Source: Fictibacillus nanhaiensis (GTDB lineage Bacteria; Bacillota; Bacilli; Bacillales; Fictibacillaceae). Taken from it: a stretch of 64,000 nt of DNA. The notes beneath the pieces are model-generated. The model saw only the letters and a list, made by a program, of their open reading frames with translations. It was not told the DNA's origin and ran no database searches. The first letter of the stretch is position 1. Each line of letters starts with the position of its first letter. This document shows, piece by piece, positions 9,269 through 17,961 of this stretch. The translations under genes were made by a program, and so were the position numbers. The stretch is taken from positions 1,426,001 to 1,490,000 of the forward strand of contig NZ_JAHVJO010000001.1 in NCBI RefSeq assembly GCF_019801215.1. Direction: 5' to 3'.

Positions 9269-10045
9269 TTATATTAATCCAAAATGTTTTAAACCATAAT
9301 AGATCCCATCTTCATCTACAGATCGTGTAACATAATCAGCCGCTTCTTTTGCTTCTTTTAGTCCGTTTCCCATAGCGATCCCTGTCCCGGCAGCTGTTAA
9401 CATCTCAATGTCATTCAACGCATCTCCAAAAGCAAAAACGTTCTCTTGTTTTATGTTCATTTTTTCCATAAAAGCTTCAATTCCCTTTGCTTTAGAACCG
9501 CCAGTTGGCAGGATATCGAGCGCATCCTCGTGCCACCGGATAAAGTCAAACGTTCCTTTATAGGAATCCCGGTACCCTTTTTCTTGGTCTTCCTGACAGA
9601 ACAACAGTACTTGATATACTTCATTGTCCTCATAAAAACCAGGATGATACATTGGATAATTGGGCATAAGATTGTACGTGCAATTTCTAATGACTTCATG
9701 ATCATCTGCATTGCAGGTTGCTTTTTGATGATCTAAATAAACTAGAGGATGACCAGCTGTTTTCGCTTCTTCTTCAATTTTATGAATAAATTCAGCGGAA
9801 AGCGGTGTTTTATGGATGACTTCATCTTGAAAGACAACATACGATCCGTTAAAACTAACGAAGGAATCAATTGCAAGCTCTTTCCGTATCGGTTCAAACA
9901 TAAAAGGCCCTCGACCTGTAGCAATCGCAACATGCACACCATTTTTCTTGAGCTGAACTATACTTTCTTTCGTACTTTCTGGAATCTCTTTTCGTTCGTT
10001 TACGAGTGTTCCATCTATATCAAAAAATACAATTTTATCGTCCAT
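9269..10045 (-). CDS. Cof-type HAD-IIB sugar-phosphate/nucleotide phosphatase
   Basis: Cytoplasmic haloacid-dehalogenase phosphatase of 258 residues. Motif I FFDIDGTL (nucleophile Asp8, acid Asp10), motif II AIATGRG, motif III Lys in SKAKGIEAF, motif IV FGDALNDIEML. The cap between motifs II and III is the C2 type of Cof/YkrA-like enzymes, which dephosphorylate sugar phosphates and similar small metabolites. AGGAG precedes ATG 10045 by 10 nt. Physiological substrate not deducible. Confidence 0.92.
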   Translation of the reverse strand: MDDKIVFFDIDGTLVNERKEIPESTKESIVQLKKNGVHVAIATGRGPFMFEPIRKELAIDSFVSFNGSYVVFQDEVIHKTPLSAEFIHKIEEEAKTAGHPLVYLDHQKATCNADDHEVIRNCTYNLMPNYPMYHPGFYEDNEVYQVLLFCQEDQEKGYRDSYKGTFDFIRWHEDALDILPTGGSKAKGIEAFMEKMNIKQENVFAFGDALNDIEMLTAAGTGIAMGNGLKEAKEAADYVTRSVDEDGIYYGLKHFGLI

Positions 10046-10124
10046 TTTGCATCTACTCCTGTTGTTTGTCGTACCTTACCATAGTGGTACGATATTTATG
10101 AATTGTCAAATGAAGTGGTGATAC

Positions 10125-11063
10125 CTATTTATTTACGGTCTGATTCATTTTGATTATGCTTTTTTCAGGAAACGATAGAAGGAAAACCGTTAATATAATC
10201 AGCATTCCTCCAATAGATTGAAAGCTTCCAAACGAAGTTCCAAGCCAAATGACCGAAACAATCGTTGCGACTAAAGGCTCTGCACTGCCAAGTAAACTCG
10301 TTTCTGTTGAGGTGATGTATTTTAAACTGTCCAAATATAAATAGAAGGGCAATAACGTCCCAAAAATTACAACAAATGCAAGCATCCAGATGAGAGATTG
10401 AGACCAGTCAACGAATCCAATCTTCCAAGGCTGAGTCCAGATGGATACGGATAAACCACCAAGTAGCATTGCCCATCCTACAATCGTTGCAGACGAATAT
10501 CGTTTTAATAATCCTACTGGATAAACAGTATAAACAGCTACAGAAATCCCCGATAATACTCCCCAAAAAATCGCTTCTTTTGAAACGGTTATGTAATCCA
10601 GGCTGCCGTTTGTTAAAAGAAGAAAAGTACCGGATAGAGCCAACAACACGGCTATCCATTCTTTTCGTTTTGGCCACTTAAACAGCTTTAATGCAAAATA
10701 AATCGTAATAAAAACAGGTCCTAAAAATTGCAAAAGAGTGGCTGTTGGTGCATTACCTGCTTCAATACTTAAAAAGAAGGTGAGCTGAGCTCCCAGCATG
10801 CCAGTTAACGAGAATAGAAGAAGGGTTACCCGATCTCTTTTGTTTTTCCAAACGGTAAAGATATTGCTATTCCATGAGACGAGCAATAAAAGCAGCGCTC
10901 CCGCAAGCACCATACGTACAGATACGAGCCATGTTGCGGTTACAGCTGAATGAGAGAATATCCATTCTGCTGCATTTCCCGAAAATCCCCAAAGTGATGC
11001 ACCTGCTAGCGCTAAGCCGATTCCTTTCCATCTGGAAAAGTCATATTTACTCTGTGAACTCAT
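10125..11063 (-). CDS. EamA/DMT-family transporter
   Basis: Integral membrane protein of 312 residues with about ten hydrophobic segments in two EamA repeats (first beginning LALAGASLWGFSGNAAEW, second at about residue 160 beginning IFWGVLSGISVAVY). This RhaT/YdcZ-like superfamily exports or imports small metabolites; the substrate is unknown. The ribosome site (GAAGTGAAG) is weaker than in neighbouring genes. Single gene, divergent from the SASP gene. Confidence 0.9.
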   Translation of the reverse strand: MSSQSKYDFSRWKGIGLALAGASLWGFSGNAAEWIFSHSAVTATWLVSVRMVLAGALLLLLVSWNSNIFTVWKNKRDRVTLLLFSLTGMLGAQLTFFLSIEAGNAPTATLLQFLGPVFITIYFALKLFKWPKRKEWIAVLLALSGTFLLLTNGSLDYITVSKEAIFWGVLSGISVAVYTVYPVGLLKRYSSATIVGWAMLLGGLSVSIWTQPWKIGFVDWSQSLIWMLAFVVIFGTLLPFYLYLDSLKYITSTETSLLGSAEPLVATIVSVIWLGTSFGSFQSIGGMLIILTVFLLSFPEKSIIKMNQTVNK

Positions 11064-11157
11064 ATCTTCACTTCGCTCTCTAAAATGGATGTAATAATCT
11101 CTGAAATCCTTTCTCTATTATAAGTCTGGAATCAGAAAAATTCACTATGAATAAAAA

Positions 11158-11198
11158 CAAGAAGACACTGTGCTGGACATCCAACACAGTGCTTCTTG
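11158..11198 (-). terminator. Strong hairpin between divergent genes (orphan terminator-like)
   Basis: A 41-bp inverted repeat (CAAGAAG.CACTGTG.TGG around a 4-nt loop) followed on the minus strand by TTTTTATTC. It lies between two divergently transcribed genes, where no gene would need it; see findings. Confidence 0.5.
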
Positions 11199-11315
11199 AA
11201 AAATAAAAATAGGGGGATGATGTATCATACGAAATCCCGAGCATTTGGTGTAGGCTTATGAAAAAATATGCTCCTACCTAATTGCTGAATGACTATAAAA
11301 AAATTTACCAATACA

Positions 11316-11345
11316 TGAATAATTTTGTAATAGATATACAGACTA
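11316..11345 (+). promoter_or_regulatory. Sigma-G-like promoter of the SASP gene
   Basis: TGAATA, 17-bp spacer, CAGACTA. The Bacillus sigma-G consensus is about TGAATA / CATACTA, and SASP genes are its classic targets. It lies 23 bp before the start codon. Confidence 0.7.
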
Positions 11346-11367
11346 TTAGTACAAGGAGGTGATACAT

Positions 11368-11571
11368 ATGGCACGTAACAACTCAAATGAATTAGTAGTA
11401 GCTGGAGCACAAGCAGCTTTGGATCAAATGAAGTATGAAATCGCTTCTGAGTTTGGTGTTCAATTAGGACCAGACACAACATCTCGTGCGAATGGATCTG
11501 TTGGTGGTGAGATCACTAAGCGTCTTGTTCAAATGGCTGAACAGCAGCTTGGTGGCGGATACCGTCGTTAA
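11368..11571 (+). CDS. Alpha/beta-type small acid-soluble spore protein
   Basis: 67-residue DNA-binding protein that coats and protects DNA in the dormant forespore and is degraded at germination. Conserved family stretches: the GPR protease site region [10 protein letters not shown] (cleavage in EIA/SEFGV) and [16 protein letters not shown] in the C-terminal half. Start ATG 11368 sits 8 nt behind AAGGAGG. A sigma-G-like promoter is upstream and a terminator follows, so it is monocistronic and forespore-specific by inference. Confidence 0.97.
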   Translation: MARNNSNELVVAGAQAALDQMKYEIASEFGVQLGPDTTSRANGSVGGEITKRLVQMAEQQLGGGYRR

Positions 11572-11583
11572 TCTACAATTTGA

Positions 11584-11620
11584 CAAAAAAAGTCATCCAA
11601 GAAAGGATGACTTTTATTAT
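11584..11620. terminator. Bidirectional terminator between SASP and nuclease genes
   Basis: Perfect 10-bp stem AAAGTCATCC / GGATGACTTT with T-rich tracts on both sides, between two convergent genes. Confidence 0.9.
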
Positions 11621-11621
11621 T

Positions 11622-14057
11622 TTATTTTACTTTATCTAATTTCACTTGAATAAGTACAGGGTCATGATCACTTGCTCGTCCATGCTCCTCCATAAACGGT
11701 GAGTTGATATGAACAATATCAACCTTTGTTTTCTTTGCCATATTCTTCGTTACTAGAATGTGGTCAAGCACTTGTGCATTTCCTTGGTATGAATACGTAA
11801 AACGTTCTTTAAAAGGAACTTCCTCAATCATGTTTGTAAGCTCATCACCTTTTAAGGTTTGTAAAGCTGGAGCGAACTCAAAATCATTAAAGTCACCAAG
11901 TAATACTACTTTTGCATGTGGGTCTTCTTGTTTTACGTCTTTCACAAAGCCATTGACGACAGAAGCGATTTCAAGACGCTGCTTTTCGCTTCCTAAATAA
12001 GGTGGCTGATTTTTTCCAAAAAGCGGCTGATCCCCGCCTTTAGAGTTAAAATGGTTTGCAACGACAATCACACTTTCTCCTTTAAACATAAATTGTGCAG
12101 CTAACGGTTTACGGCTGTCATCAAAGGCAGGATTAGCCGGATCGATACGTCCAGGGTTTAATGTAAGTCTTCCATCCTTAAAATCTACTGCATCTACAGC
12201 AGTGCCTTTCGTTCCTTCCGCTAGTGACACTCGTTTTGGATTATAGAGAAAACCAACACGAATATTACCGCCAGGCTGTCCACCATCTTCGTTGTTAACA
12301 GGGGCTATATCACTGTAAATATACTCTGGTCCGCCTTGAGCCATAATTTCTCTGATTAAACGGTCAGCACTTTCTTTTGCATCTGTCGTTCCATCATTTG
12401 TTGCTCCGTTTCCATCTTGCATCTCAACTAATCCCACAATATCGGGAGCGTTTAAGTTTTGAATAATCGATCCTGCAATTCTTCTTACTTTTTCATCAGA
12501 TGTTCCTGATTCGTTCGCGGAAAAGTTTTCGACGTTAAAGCTCGCAATCGTTAATTCTTTATGTTTTTCGTGCAGTTTCGTTACTTCCTGTTTTGTTCTT
12601 CCTTCAATAAATGATGGTAATTCCTCTCTGTTAGCTAAAACTTTGAAGTTACCAAATCCATAGCTTACGACTCCAGTGATGGAACCAAGGAAGAAGTCTC
12701 CTGATTTTGCGACAAAAGAGCTGTCATTGATATCGATAAAGATCCGTTCTGGATTGTAGTCTTTCTCCGTAATGTTCAACCCGCCTGAAGCATTTAACTC
12801 TTTTTGTTTCCAAAAATCTGGAACAACTACGATCTCTCCGTATTTTTGTGGGGCGATAACAGAAGGATTGTTTATTTGAACAAGCATTCCTTCTAAACTT
12901 TCATAAAAATCAATTCCGTCTTCCTTCGGATCAAAAAGTCCAAAGTTATCGTTATCGATGATTTCTGTTGGCTGTTTACGTCCGAACATGCCGATGATTG
13001 TGGATTGAGGAAGTTCTTGTCCTTCCGCTACTAAAGAAATCATTCCTTTATCAGCATTAATTTCTGTTACAGCAAGGTCTGTTGTTAATTTATTTGAATA
13101 CCCTTCCAGAACCCATTCTTTAACGAGTCCATTCACAGCAACTACATTTCCTTTTGTTTGTCCATGTCCTTTTTTATAAACAAGAATTCCTTCAGATGTC
13201 TTTTCATCCTCATCCGGTTGTGAGTCTTGCATGTAAAAATTGTTACCGTCAACAACATGTGTAACGATTCCTTCCACACCATCAACTGGTTTATTCATAA
13301 CAGGTGATTGGTGTCCTGCCCCTTGAATATCATGGATTCTTAATCCTGACAAAGCTACCTGATAGGCAAAAGTGGAGATATTACTATTTTTCAACCCCTC
13401 TTTTACGGCAATGGCTTTAATGATTGTATCTTCATTAACCGTAATCGGTTCAGAATAAGGTGTGCTCTCAACGGTTGGATATGTTCCATCAATGGTATAG
13501 AAAATCCGTGCTTCAGGTGTATCACTTGCTAAAAAAATAGGAGTTCCTTTTGAAACAATTCCTTCTTGAGGGGCTGCCTTAACCTCTTCTACTTGAGGCT
13601 CAGCAGGAGTTTCATCAACGAATTCATAAGCGTCTGCGTTTTTATGTCCTGGAACGGAATAATACGCTGTTAAATCACCTGAAATTCGAATTTTTTTCCC
13701 AAGATTTTCAGGATGTGTTTTTAAGTTCAATCCATCTCGAACAGCACCACCGGGTAATTGAACAGTGAGTATCTTTTTTATGTCTGTTTCATTTGATGAA
13801 TCAGCTAATGCTAAGTTAAATTCACTCGAAAAAGGTGCCTCATGCTGAAACGTGATCGTTTCACCACTTCCACCCTTCACCGTTCCGACAATATATCCTT
13901 CGACCGTTTGATCCTGTAAACCTTGGTTGGCGATCGCCTCACTCACCGTTAGTACATCAGCTGCATTTGCTAGCTGGTGTGAAGGAATAAACAAACTTAA
14001 AACAAGGGCAAAAATGATACCTATATGACTAAAAATCTTTGTTTTCTTTCTAAACAT
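11622..14057 (-). CDS. Secreted ExeM/NucH-like nuclease (endonuclease/exonuclease/phosphatase family)
   Basis: Large extracellular enzyme of 811 residues. Signal peptide ends near HQLANA (about residue 32). Order: an OB-like domain (VSEAIANQGLQDQTVEGYIVG), a chitobiase-C-terminal-like Ig domain (FYTIDGTYPTVESTPYSEPI), a second OB-like domain typical of ExeM/NucH (VEGIVTHVVDGNNFYMQD), and the C-terminal endonuclease/exonuclease/phosphatase domain: SFNVENFS, VGLVEMQDGNG, NHFNSKGGD, LLGDFND and GRASDHDPV supply the metal and catalytic residues. Likely degrades extracellular DNA as a phosphate or nucleotide source. No sortase signal; last residues are plain. ATG 14057 is preceded by AGGTGG. Confidence 0.9.
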   Translation of the reverse strand: MFRKKTKIFSHIGIIFALVLSLFIPSHQLANAADVLTVSEAIANQGLQDQTVEGYIVGTVKGGSGETITFQHEAPFSSEFNLALADSSNETDIKKILTVQLPGGAVRDGLNLKTHPENLGKKIRISGDLTAYYSVPGHKNADAYEFVDETPAEPQVEEVKAAPQEGIVSKGTPIFLASDTPEARIFYTIDGTYPTVESTPYSEPITVNEDTIIKAIAVKEGLKNSNISTFAYQVALSGLRIHDIQGAGHQSPVMNKPVDGVEGIVTHVVDGNNFYMQDSQPDEDEKTSEGILVYKKGHGQTKGNVVAVNGLVKEWVLEGYSNKLTTDLAVTEINADKGMISLVAEGQELPQSTIIGMFGRKQPTEIIDNDNFGLFDPKEDGIDFYESLEGMLVQINNPSVIAPQKYGEIVVVPDFWKQKELNASGGLNITEKDYNPERIFIDINDSSFVAKSGDFFLGSITGVVSYGFGNFKVLANREELPSFIEGRTKQEVTKLHEKHKELTIASFNVENFSANESGTSDEKVRRIAGSIIQNLNAPDIVGLVEMQDGNGATNDGTTDAKESADRLIREIMAQGGPEYIYSDIAPVNNEDGGQPGGNIRVGFLYNPKRVSLAEGTKGTAVDAVDFKDGRLTLNPGRIDPANPAFDDSRKPLAAQFMFKGESVIVVANHFNSKGGDQPLFGKNQPPYLGSEKQRLEIASVVNGFVKDVKQEDPHAKVVLLGDFNDFEFAPALQTLKGDELTNMIEEVPFKERFTYSYQGNAQVLDHILVTKNMAKKTKVDIVHINSPFMEEHGRASDHDPVLIQVKLDKVK

Positions 14058-14235
14058 ATCAGTCCACCTACCTATCATTTAGTATGTAAAACGTAGTAAA
14101 TTCATGAAAAATATAACACAAATTTGTTAACTCAAATGTTAGTTTTATGTCAAAACAGTAAAAAAGACTTACAATAAATTTACATTCTAGTTCTCTTCTA
14201 CCATGTATGATAAGTAGCAGGTGACTCTGTTTACC

Positions 14236-14271
14236 TAAAAAAAAAATCCTTCTGACGTTTGGTCAGATGGA
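14236..14271 (-). terminator. Terminator of the SRAP gene
   Basis: Minus-strand stem CCATCTGAC / GTCAGAAGG (one mismatch) followed by ten T. Confidence 0.85.
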
Positions 14272-14272
14272 A

Positions 14273-14911
14273 TCAGTTATTATGTGTATTAAGATCTATT
14301 GTTACTCGTTCAGCGACGAGTTCTGGGTTATTTTGAGCTACAAGTTTCAGAAGTTCTTTTTTTTCAGAGAGACGATTCAACCACATTTCTCCTTCTTCTG
14401 GCTGAAGCATAATAGGCATTCTATCATGATAATTTCTCATAAAGGAATTGGATTCTTTTGTAAGAATTGAACATGTGATTTTTTCTTCAAATTTGCCTTC
14501 CGATTCTCTTTTCCATCTTGACCAGATTCCTGCAAACGCAAAAGGTACTTTCTCTTTTAACGAAAATTGATACGGCTGTTTCCGGCTGCCCTCTTTTACC
14601 CATTCATAAAATCCGCTTGATGGGATCAAACACCGTTTTTGATAAAAGGATTCTTTAAAACTAGGTTTCTCATGGACCGTTTCACTTCTGGCGTTAATTA
14701 ATTTGTTTCCAATTTTAGGATCATTCGCCCACTTTGGGATAAGTCCCCATTTCATATATCCCGCTCTATTGCCTTCACTTCCTCTAATGATCGTAAGGAT
14801 ATTGTGACTTGGGGCTACATTGAACTTTTCTTCATAATTAAACTCATTTATTAAATGAAAGGCATCGATAATGATATCTTTATCATAATAAAGGAAGTAA
14901 CGGCCACACAT
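14273..14911 (-). CDS. SOS response-associated peptidase (SRAP/YedK/HMCES family)
   Basis: 212-residue protein that in this family forms a covalent cross-link to abasic sites in single-stranded DNA through Cys2 after removal of the initiator Met. Seen: MCGRYFLY at the N-terminus (Cys2), NVAPSHNI (the conserved Asn), MKWGLIPKWAND, INARSET, RCLIPSSGFYEW (catalytic Glu) and the HDRMP motif with its His. All key residues are present. Related Bacillus proteins are YoqW and YobE. Monocistronic. Confidence 0.96.
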   Translation of the reverse strand: MCGRYFLYYDKDIIIDAFHLINEFNYEEKFNVAPSHNILTIIRGSEGNRAGYMKWGLIPKWANDPKIGNKLINARSETVHEKPSFKESFYQKRCLIPSSGFYEWVKEGSRKQPYQFSLKEKVPFAFAGIWSRWKRESEGKFEEKITCSILTKESNSFMRNYHDRMPIMLQPEEGEMWLNRLSEKKELLKLVAQNNPELVAERVTIDLNTHNN

Positions 14912-15033
14912 AAATCTTCACTCCTTTTCGTCATGAAATAGAAAGATTTTGTATACAGATACATTCTTCTAAAGCATACAACAATCATTGAATTAGGTAA
15001 AACAACTTAAGCAATAAGGGTGTTTTGATAGAA

Positions 15034-15077
15034 CACAAAAAGTCCCTAACTCGTTGTAAACACGAAATAGGGACTTA
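15034..15077 (-). terminator. Probable terminator downstream of the thioesterase
   Basis: Stem AAGTCCCTA / TAGGGACTT with a 19-nt loop, followed on the minus strand by TTTTTGTG. It is 128 bp past the thioesterase stop; a second hairpin lies in between. Confidence 0.6.
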
Positions 15078-15097
15078 CAGTAAATTAACAGTTTAAT

Positions 15098-15119
15098 GCC
15101 AGGGTTCTGTATCCCTGGC
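15098..15119. other. Short perfect hairpin downstream of the thioesterase
   Basis: 7-bp stem GCCAGGG / CCCTGGC with an 8-nt loop and no adjacent T run on either strand. Possibly a 3'-end stabilising structure. The 290 bp between the thioesterase and SRAP genes hold only this and the terminator. Confidence 0.5.
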
Positions 15120-15204
15120 TGGAAAAAGGTTAATTTTATTATAGCATCTAATTTTCAATTTGCGAATCTTATCAAGTGTAAATTTCAAAAATATATCTTT
15201 GTAC

Positions 15205-15723
15205 TCAAATTGTTTCCCAAGGCTTTTTTACACCAAATTCTTTTGCAAGTCTTTTACTTGCTTCACGGCGTTTTTTTCTGGCGACCGCCCGTTCAGGGGC
15301 ATGTGCATGAAGCCACTTCTCTTCTTCCGTTTCAGGTATAACTTTTGGCACAGGTGTTGGTTTGCCGTCCTCATCCATTGCTACGAATGTTAAAAAGGAT
15401 ACCGCACATACCATACGTTCCCCTGATAGAAGATTTTCGGATATGACTTTCACAAAAACCTCCATTGACGTTGTTTTTGTCCACGTCACGAACGACTCTA
15501 GACAAACCGAGTGCCCTTCTTTTATCGGATGCAAAAAATCCACTGAATCAGTTGAAGCCGTTACGACATGCTTTCGCGCATGACGAATTGCAGAAATAGC
15601 AGCAACATCATCAATATACGCCATCAGCTTACCGCCAAAAAGTGTGCCATGATTATTCGTATCAGGAGGCAGTACGACTGAAGATTTTACGGTAATGGAT
15701 TCCCTAACATATTTTTGTTCCAT
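15205..15723 (-). CDS. Acyl-CoA thioesterase (hotdog fold, YkhA-like)
   Basis: 172-residue cytoplasmic enzyme hydrolysing acyl-CoA to fatty acid and CoA. The hotdog motif NNHGTLFGGKLMAYIDDVAAISA and the following HVVTASTDSVDFLHPIKEG are characteristic of the BFIT/YkhA subgroup. The C-terminus is a charged tail (ARKKRREASKRLAKE). Start ATG 15723 has AGGAG 8 nt upstream; a longer reading from 15768 lacks a ribosome site. Probably works on medium to long chain acyl-CoA. Confidence 0.93.
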   Translation of the reverse strand: MEQKYVRESITVKSSVVLPPDTNNHGTLFGGKLMAYIDDVAAISAIRHARKHVVTASTDSVDFLHPIKEGHSVCLESFVTWTKTTSMEVFVKVISENLLSGERMVCAVSFLTFVAMDEDGKPTPVPKVIPETEEEKWLHAHAPERAVARKKRREASKRLAKEFGVKKPWETI

Positions 15724-15782
15724 GTCTAAAACTCCTATTCTTTTCGGGTCACAATTAGTATATGCCAATTTTTTATGAATAA

Positions 15783-15818
15783 TTTAAAGACCTCTGTTTT
15801 AGCAAGCACAGAGGTCCT
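15783..15818 (-). terminator. Terminator of the 6-phosphogluconate dehydrogenase gene
   Basis: 8-bp perfect stem GACCTCTG / CAGAGGTC with a 12-nt loop, followed on the minus strand by TTTAAATT. Confidence 0.75.
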
Positions 15819-15829
15819 TATTCAACGCT

Positions 15830-16726
15830 TTATTTTTTTACAACGGCATGTCCGCCGAATTCATTACGAAGTGCCGCAACCACTTTACCGTGGAACGTGT
15901 CATCTTCTTGTGAACGGAAACGCATAAATTGTGAAAGTGCAATAACGGGTGCTGAAGCTTGATAGTCTAGAGCTGCTTCAATTGTCCAGATTCCTTCACC
16001 AGAAGAGTTCATAACACCGCGGATGTCTTCGAGATTAGGCTGCTTACTGAAGGCATTTTCCATTAACTCCATCAGCCAGCTTCGGATAACTGATCCGTTA
16101 TTCCAAACTTTCGAAACGGCTTCGTAGTCATAGTCAAAGTCACTCTTGTCCAGAATTTCAAAACCTTCACCGATTGCTTGCATCATTCCGTACTCAATTC
16201 CGTTATGAACCATCTTTAAAAAGTGGCCAGATCCAGCACGTCCTGTGATCATGAATCCATTTTCAACAGATATCTTTTGATATAGTGGAGCGAGGTAATC
16301 GACCGCCTCTTTGTCTCCACCCATCATTGCACAAAGTCCATAACGAGCACCATCTGTTCCACCACTCGTACCAACATCAACAAAATGAATACCTTCCGTT
16401 TTTAGCTCTTCATAACGGCGAAGAGTGTGCTTGTACATGGAGTTTCCGGCATCTACTATAATATCACCTTCAGATAGGTGTGGCTTTAGTTCGCTGATCA
16501 CTTGGTCAACGATTTCACCAGCAGGAACAAGTAAAATAATAGCTTTTCGATCGGTAAAAGAGTTTGCCAGTTCTTCAATAGAGTCTACCCCTTTAACTCC
16601 TTGTGAAGAAATTTCTTTAACTGTGTCTTTATTAACGTCCGTTGCAAAGACTGTATATCCTTTATCATTCATGTTCAAAGCCATATTAAAGCCCATTTTC
16701 CCCAGGCCGATTAATCCGATTTCCAT
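15830..16726 (-). CDS. gnd: 6-phosphogluconate dehydrogenase, decarboxylating (short NAD-type)
   Basis: 298-residue enzyme oxidising 6-phosphogluconate to ribulose 5-phosphate and CO2. N-terminal Rossmann domain (GLIGLGKMGFNMA), substrate motif VDVGTSGGTDGARYG, and the HNGIEYGMMQAIGEG helix with its catalytic Lys just before (GHFLKMVHNG). The length matches the short YqeC-like form (about 297) rather than the 470-residue GndA, and short forms usually prefer NAD. ATG 16726 is placed after GGAGTG; the GTG at 16736 has no ribosome site. Single gene. Confidence 0.93.
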   Translation of the reverse strand: MEIGLIGLGKMGFNMALNMNDKGYTVFATDVNKDTVKEISSQGVKGVDSIEELANSFTDRKAIILLVPAGEIVDQVISELKPHLSEGDIIVDAGNSMYKHTLRRYEELKTEGIHFVDVGTSGGTDGARYGLCAMMGGDKEAVDYLAPLYQKISVENGFMITGRAGSGHFLKMVHNGIEYGMMQAIGEGFEILDKSDFDYDYEAVSKVWNNGSVIRSWLMELMENAFSKQPNLEDIRGVMNSSGEGIWTIEAALDYQASAPVIALSQFMRFRSQEDDTFHGKVVAALRNEFGGHAVVKK

Positions 16727-16979
16727 TGATCTAATCACTCCATTTTATGTATTTCGTTCTTTTTTTGTATTATTCCACAAAATAAAGGCTCTTAACCTCT
16801 ATGTGCAACACTGTCTATTACCTTATCGAAAAATGAACAAAAAAACAATGATTTAAATCAAGGCAGAATAGGCGTTTTCTCTATTTTACAAAAGACAAGG
16901 ACAATACTGAACATTTGGCCTGAACCAGAATACCGTTGTCCACATAACTTATAAGATATCTTCTTATTGGAGGACAATC

Positions 16980-17834
16980 GTGAAAAAAATAATCATATTA
17001 GCCTTTATCGGACTAGCAGCACAGCTTATTGACGGCTCTCTTGGTATGGCATATGGAGTAACATCTACTACCCTTTTATTAATGGTAGGACTCTCTCCAG
17101 CTGTTGCTTCTGCCTCCGTTCATCTTTCGGAAGTAGTAACATCAGCTGTTTCAGGCTATTCCCATCTTAAATTTGGAAATGTTGATTTGAAAATCGTTAA
17201 AAGATTAGTCTTGCCGGGTGCCGTGGGAGCATTTTTAGGAGCGGCTTTTCTAAGTTATATCCCTGCGAGTTTTATAAAGCCATATATCTCATTATTTTTA
17301 TTGGGACTAGGTGTATACGTACTGTTTCGTTTTCTGTTTTTAAAAGTAAAAGTTGAGGCTGAAAGAAAAAATGATCACAAGAGGCAGGCTTTATACAGAC
17401 CTGTAGGGTTTATCGCAGGATTTATGGATGCTACGGGTGGAGGCGGTTGGGGTCCAATGACAACTCCTTTATTGCTTACTCAACAAAACCTCACCCCTAG
17501 TAAAGCGATTGGCTCAGTAAACTTTAGTGAATTTGCAGTCTCCTCATCAGCTTCCCTTGGATTCTTTTTATTTATCGGTTGGGATACGTTGTATTGGCAG
17601 ATCGTGTTAGCGATGATGCTAGGCGGGGTGATTGCGGCTCCTTTTGCGGCTTGGCTCGTTAAACATTTGAAACCAGCACTTCTCGGGGTGTTGGCAGGCG
17701 GATTAATCATTTTGACGAACCTGCGCACGATCGGAAAAGAGTTTTATTCGATCGAACTGTTTTCAAAGCCGCAATACCTTCTTCCGCTTCTTTTACTATG
17801 GATTATTTTAATAGGTGCAGCGATTCGAAAGTGA
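16980..17834 (+). CDS. TauE/SafE-family sulfite exporter-like membrane protein
   Basis: 284-residue membrane protein with about eight hydrophobic segments in two TauE/SafE repeats: AAQLIDGSLGMAYGVTSTT at the N-terminus and AGFMDATGGGGWGPMTTPLLL in the middle, each with the family's glycine-rich re-entrant motif. The family exports sulfite or organosulfonates; substrate here is not certain. GTG start 16980 lies 6 nt after GGAGGA. Followed by its own terminator. Confidence 0.92.
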   Translation: MKKIIILAFIGLAAQLIDGSLGMAYGVTSTTLLLMVGLSPAVASASVHLSEVVTSAVSGYSHLKFGNVDLKIVKRLVLPGAVGAFLGAAFLSYIPASFIKPYISLFLLGLGVYVLFRFLFLKVKVEAERKNDHKRQALYRPVGFIAGFMDATGGGGWGPMTTPLLLTQQNLTPSKAIGSVNFSEFAVSSSASLGFFLFIGWDTLYWQIVLAMMLGGVIAAPFAAWLVKHLKPALLGVLAGGLIILTNLRTIGKEFYSIELFSKPQYLLPLLLLWIILIGAAIRK

Positions 17835-17845
17835 TAAACAATAGA

Positions 17846-17872
17846 AAAAGCCCTAAAGGAGGGCTCTTTTCT
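17846..17872 (+). terminator. Terminator of the TauE/SafE gene
   Basis: AAAAGCCCT / AGGGCTCTTTT hairpin with a T-rich tail, 12 bp after the stop. Confidence 0.9.
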
Positions 17873-17932
17873 ATGGTTTACCACTGTTGTGTCCTTTCCA
17901 CATACACAAAATTGAAGTTTTTGTATTTGTTT

Positions 17933-17959
17933 GGGGACAGACCCGGGTCTGTCCCCTAC
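17933..17959. repeat. REP-like palindrome, copy A
   Basis: 24-bp perfect palindrome GGGGACAGACCC plus its complement. On the minus strand it is preceded by GTAG and begins 2 bp after the DegV stop. A degraded ACAAATACAAA-type hairpin arm lies on the other side. Confidence 0.85.
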
Positions 17960-17961
17960 TG

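Noticed and set aside
16861-16979. S-box or T-box leader before the TauE/SafE gene
   Set aside because: No conserved riboswitch core and no terminator in the leader.
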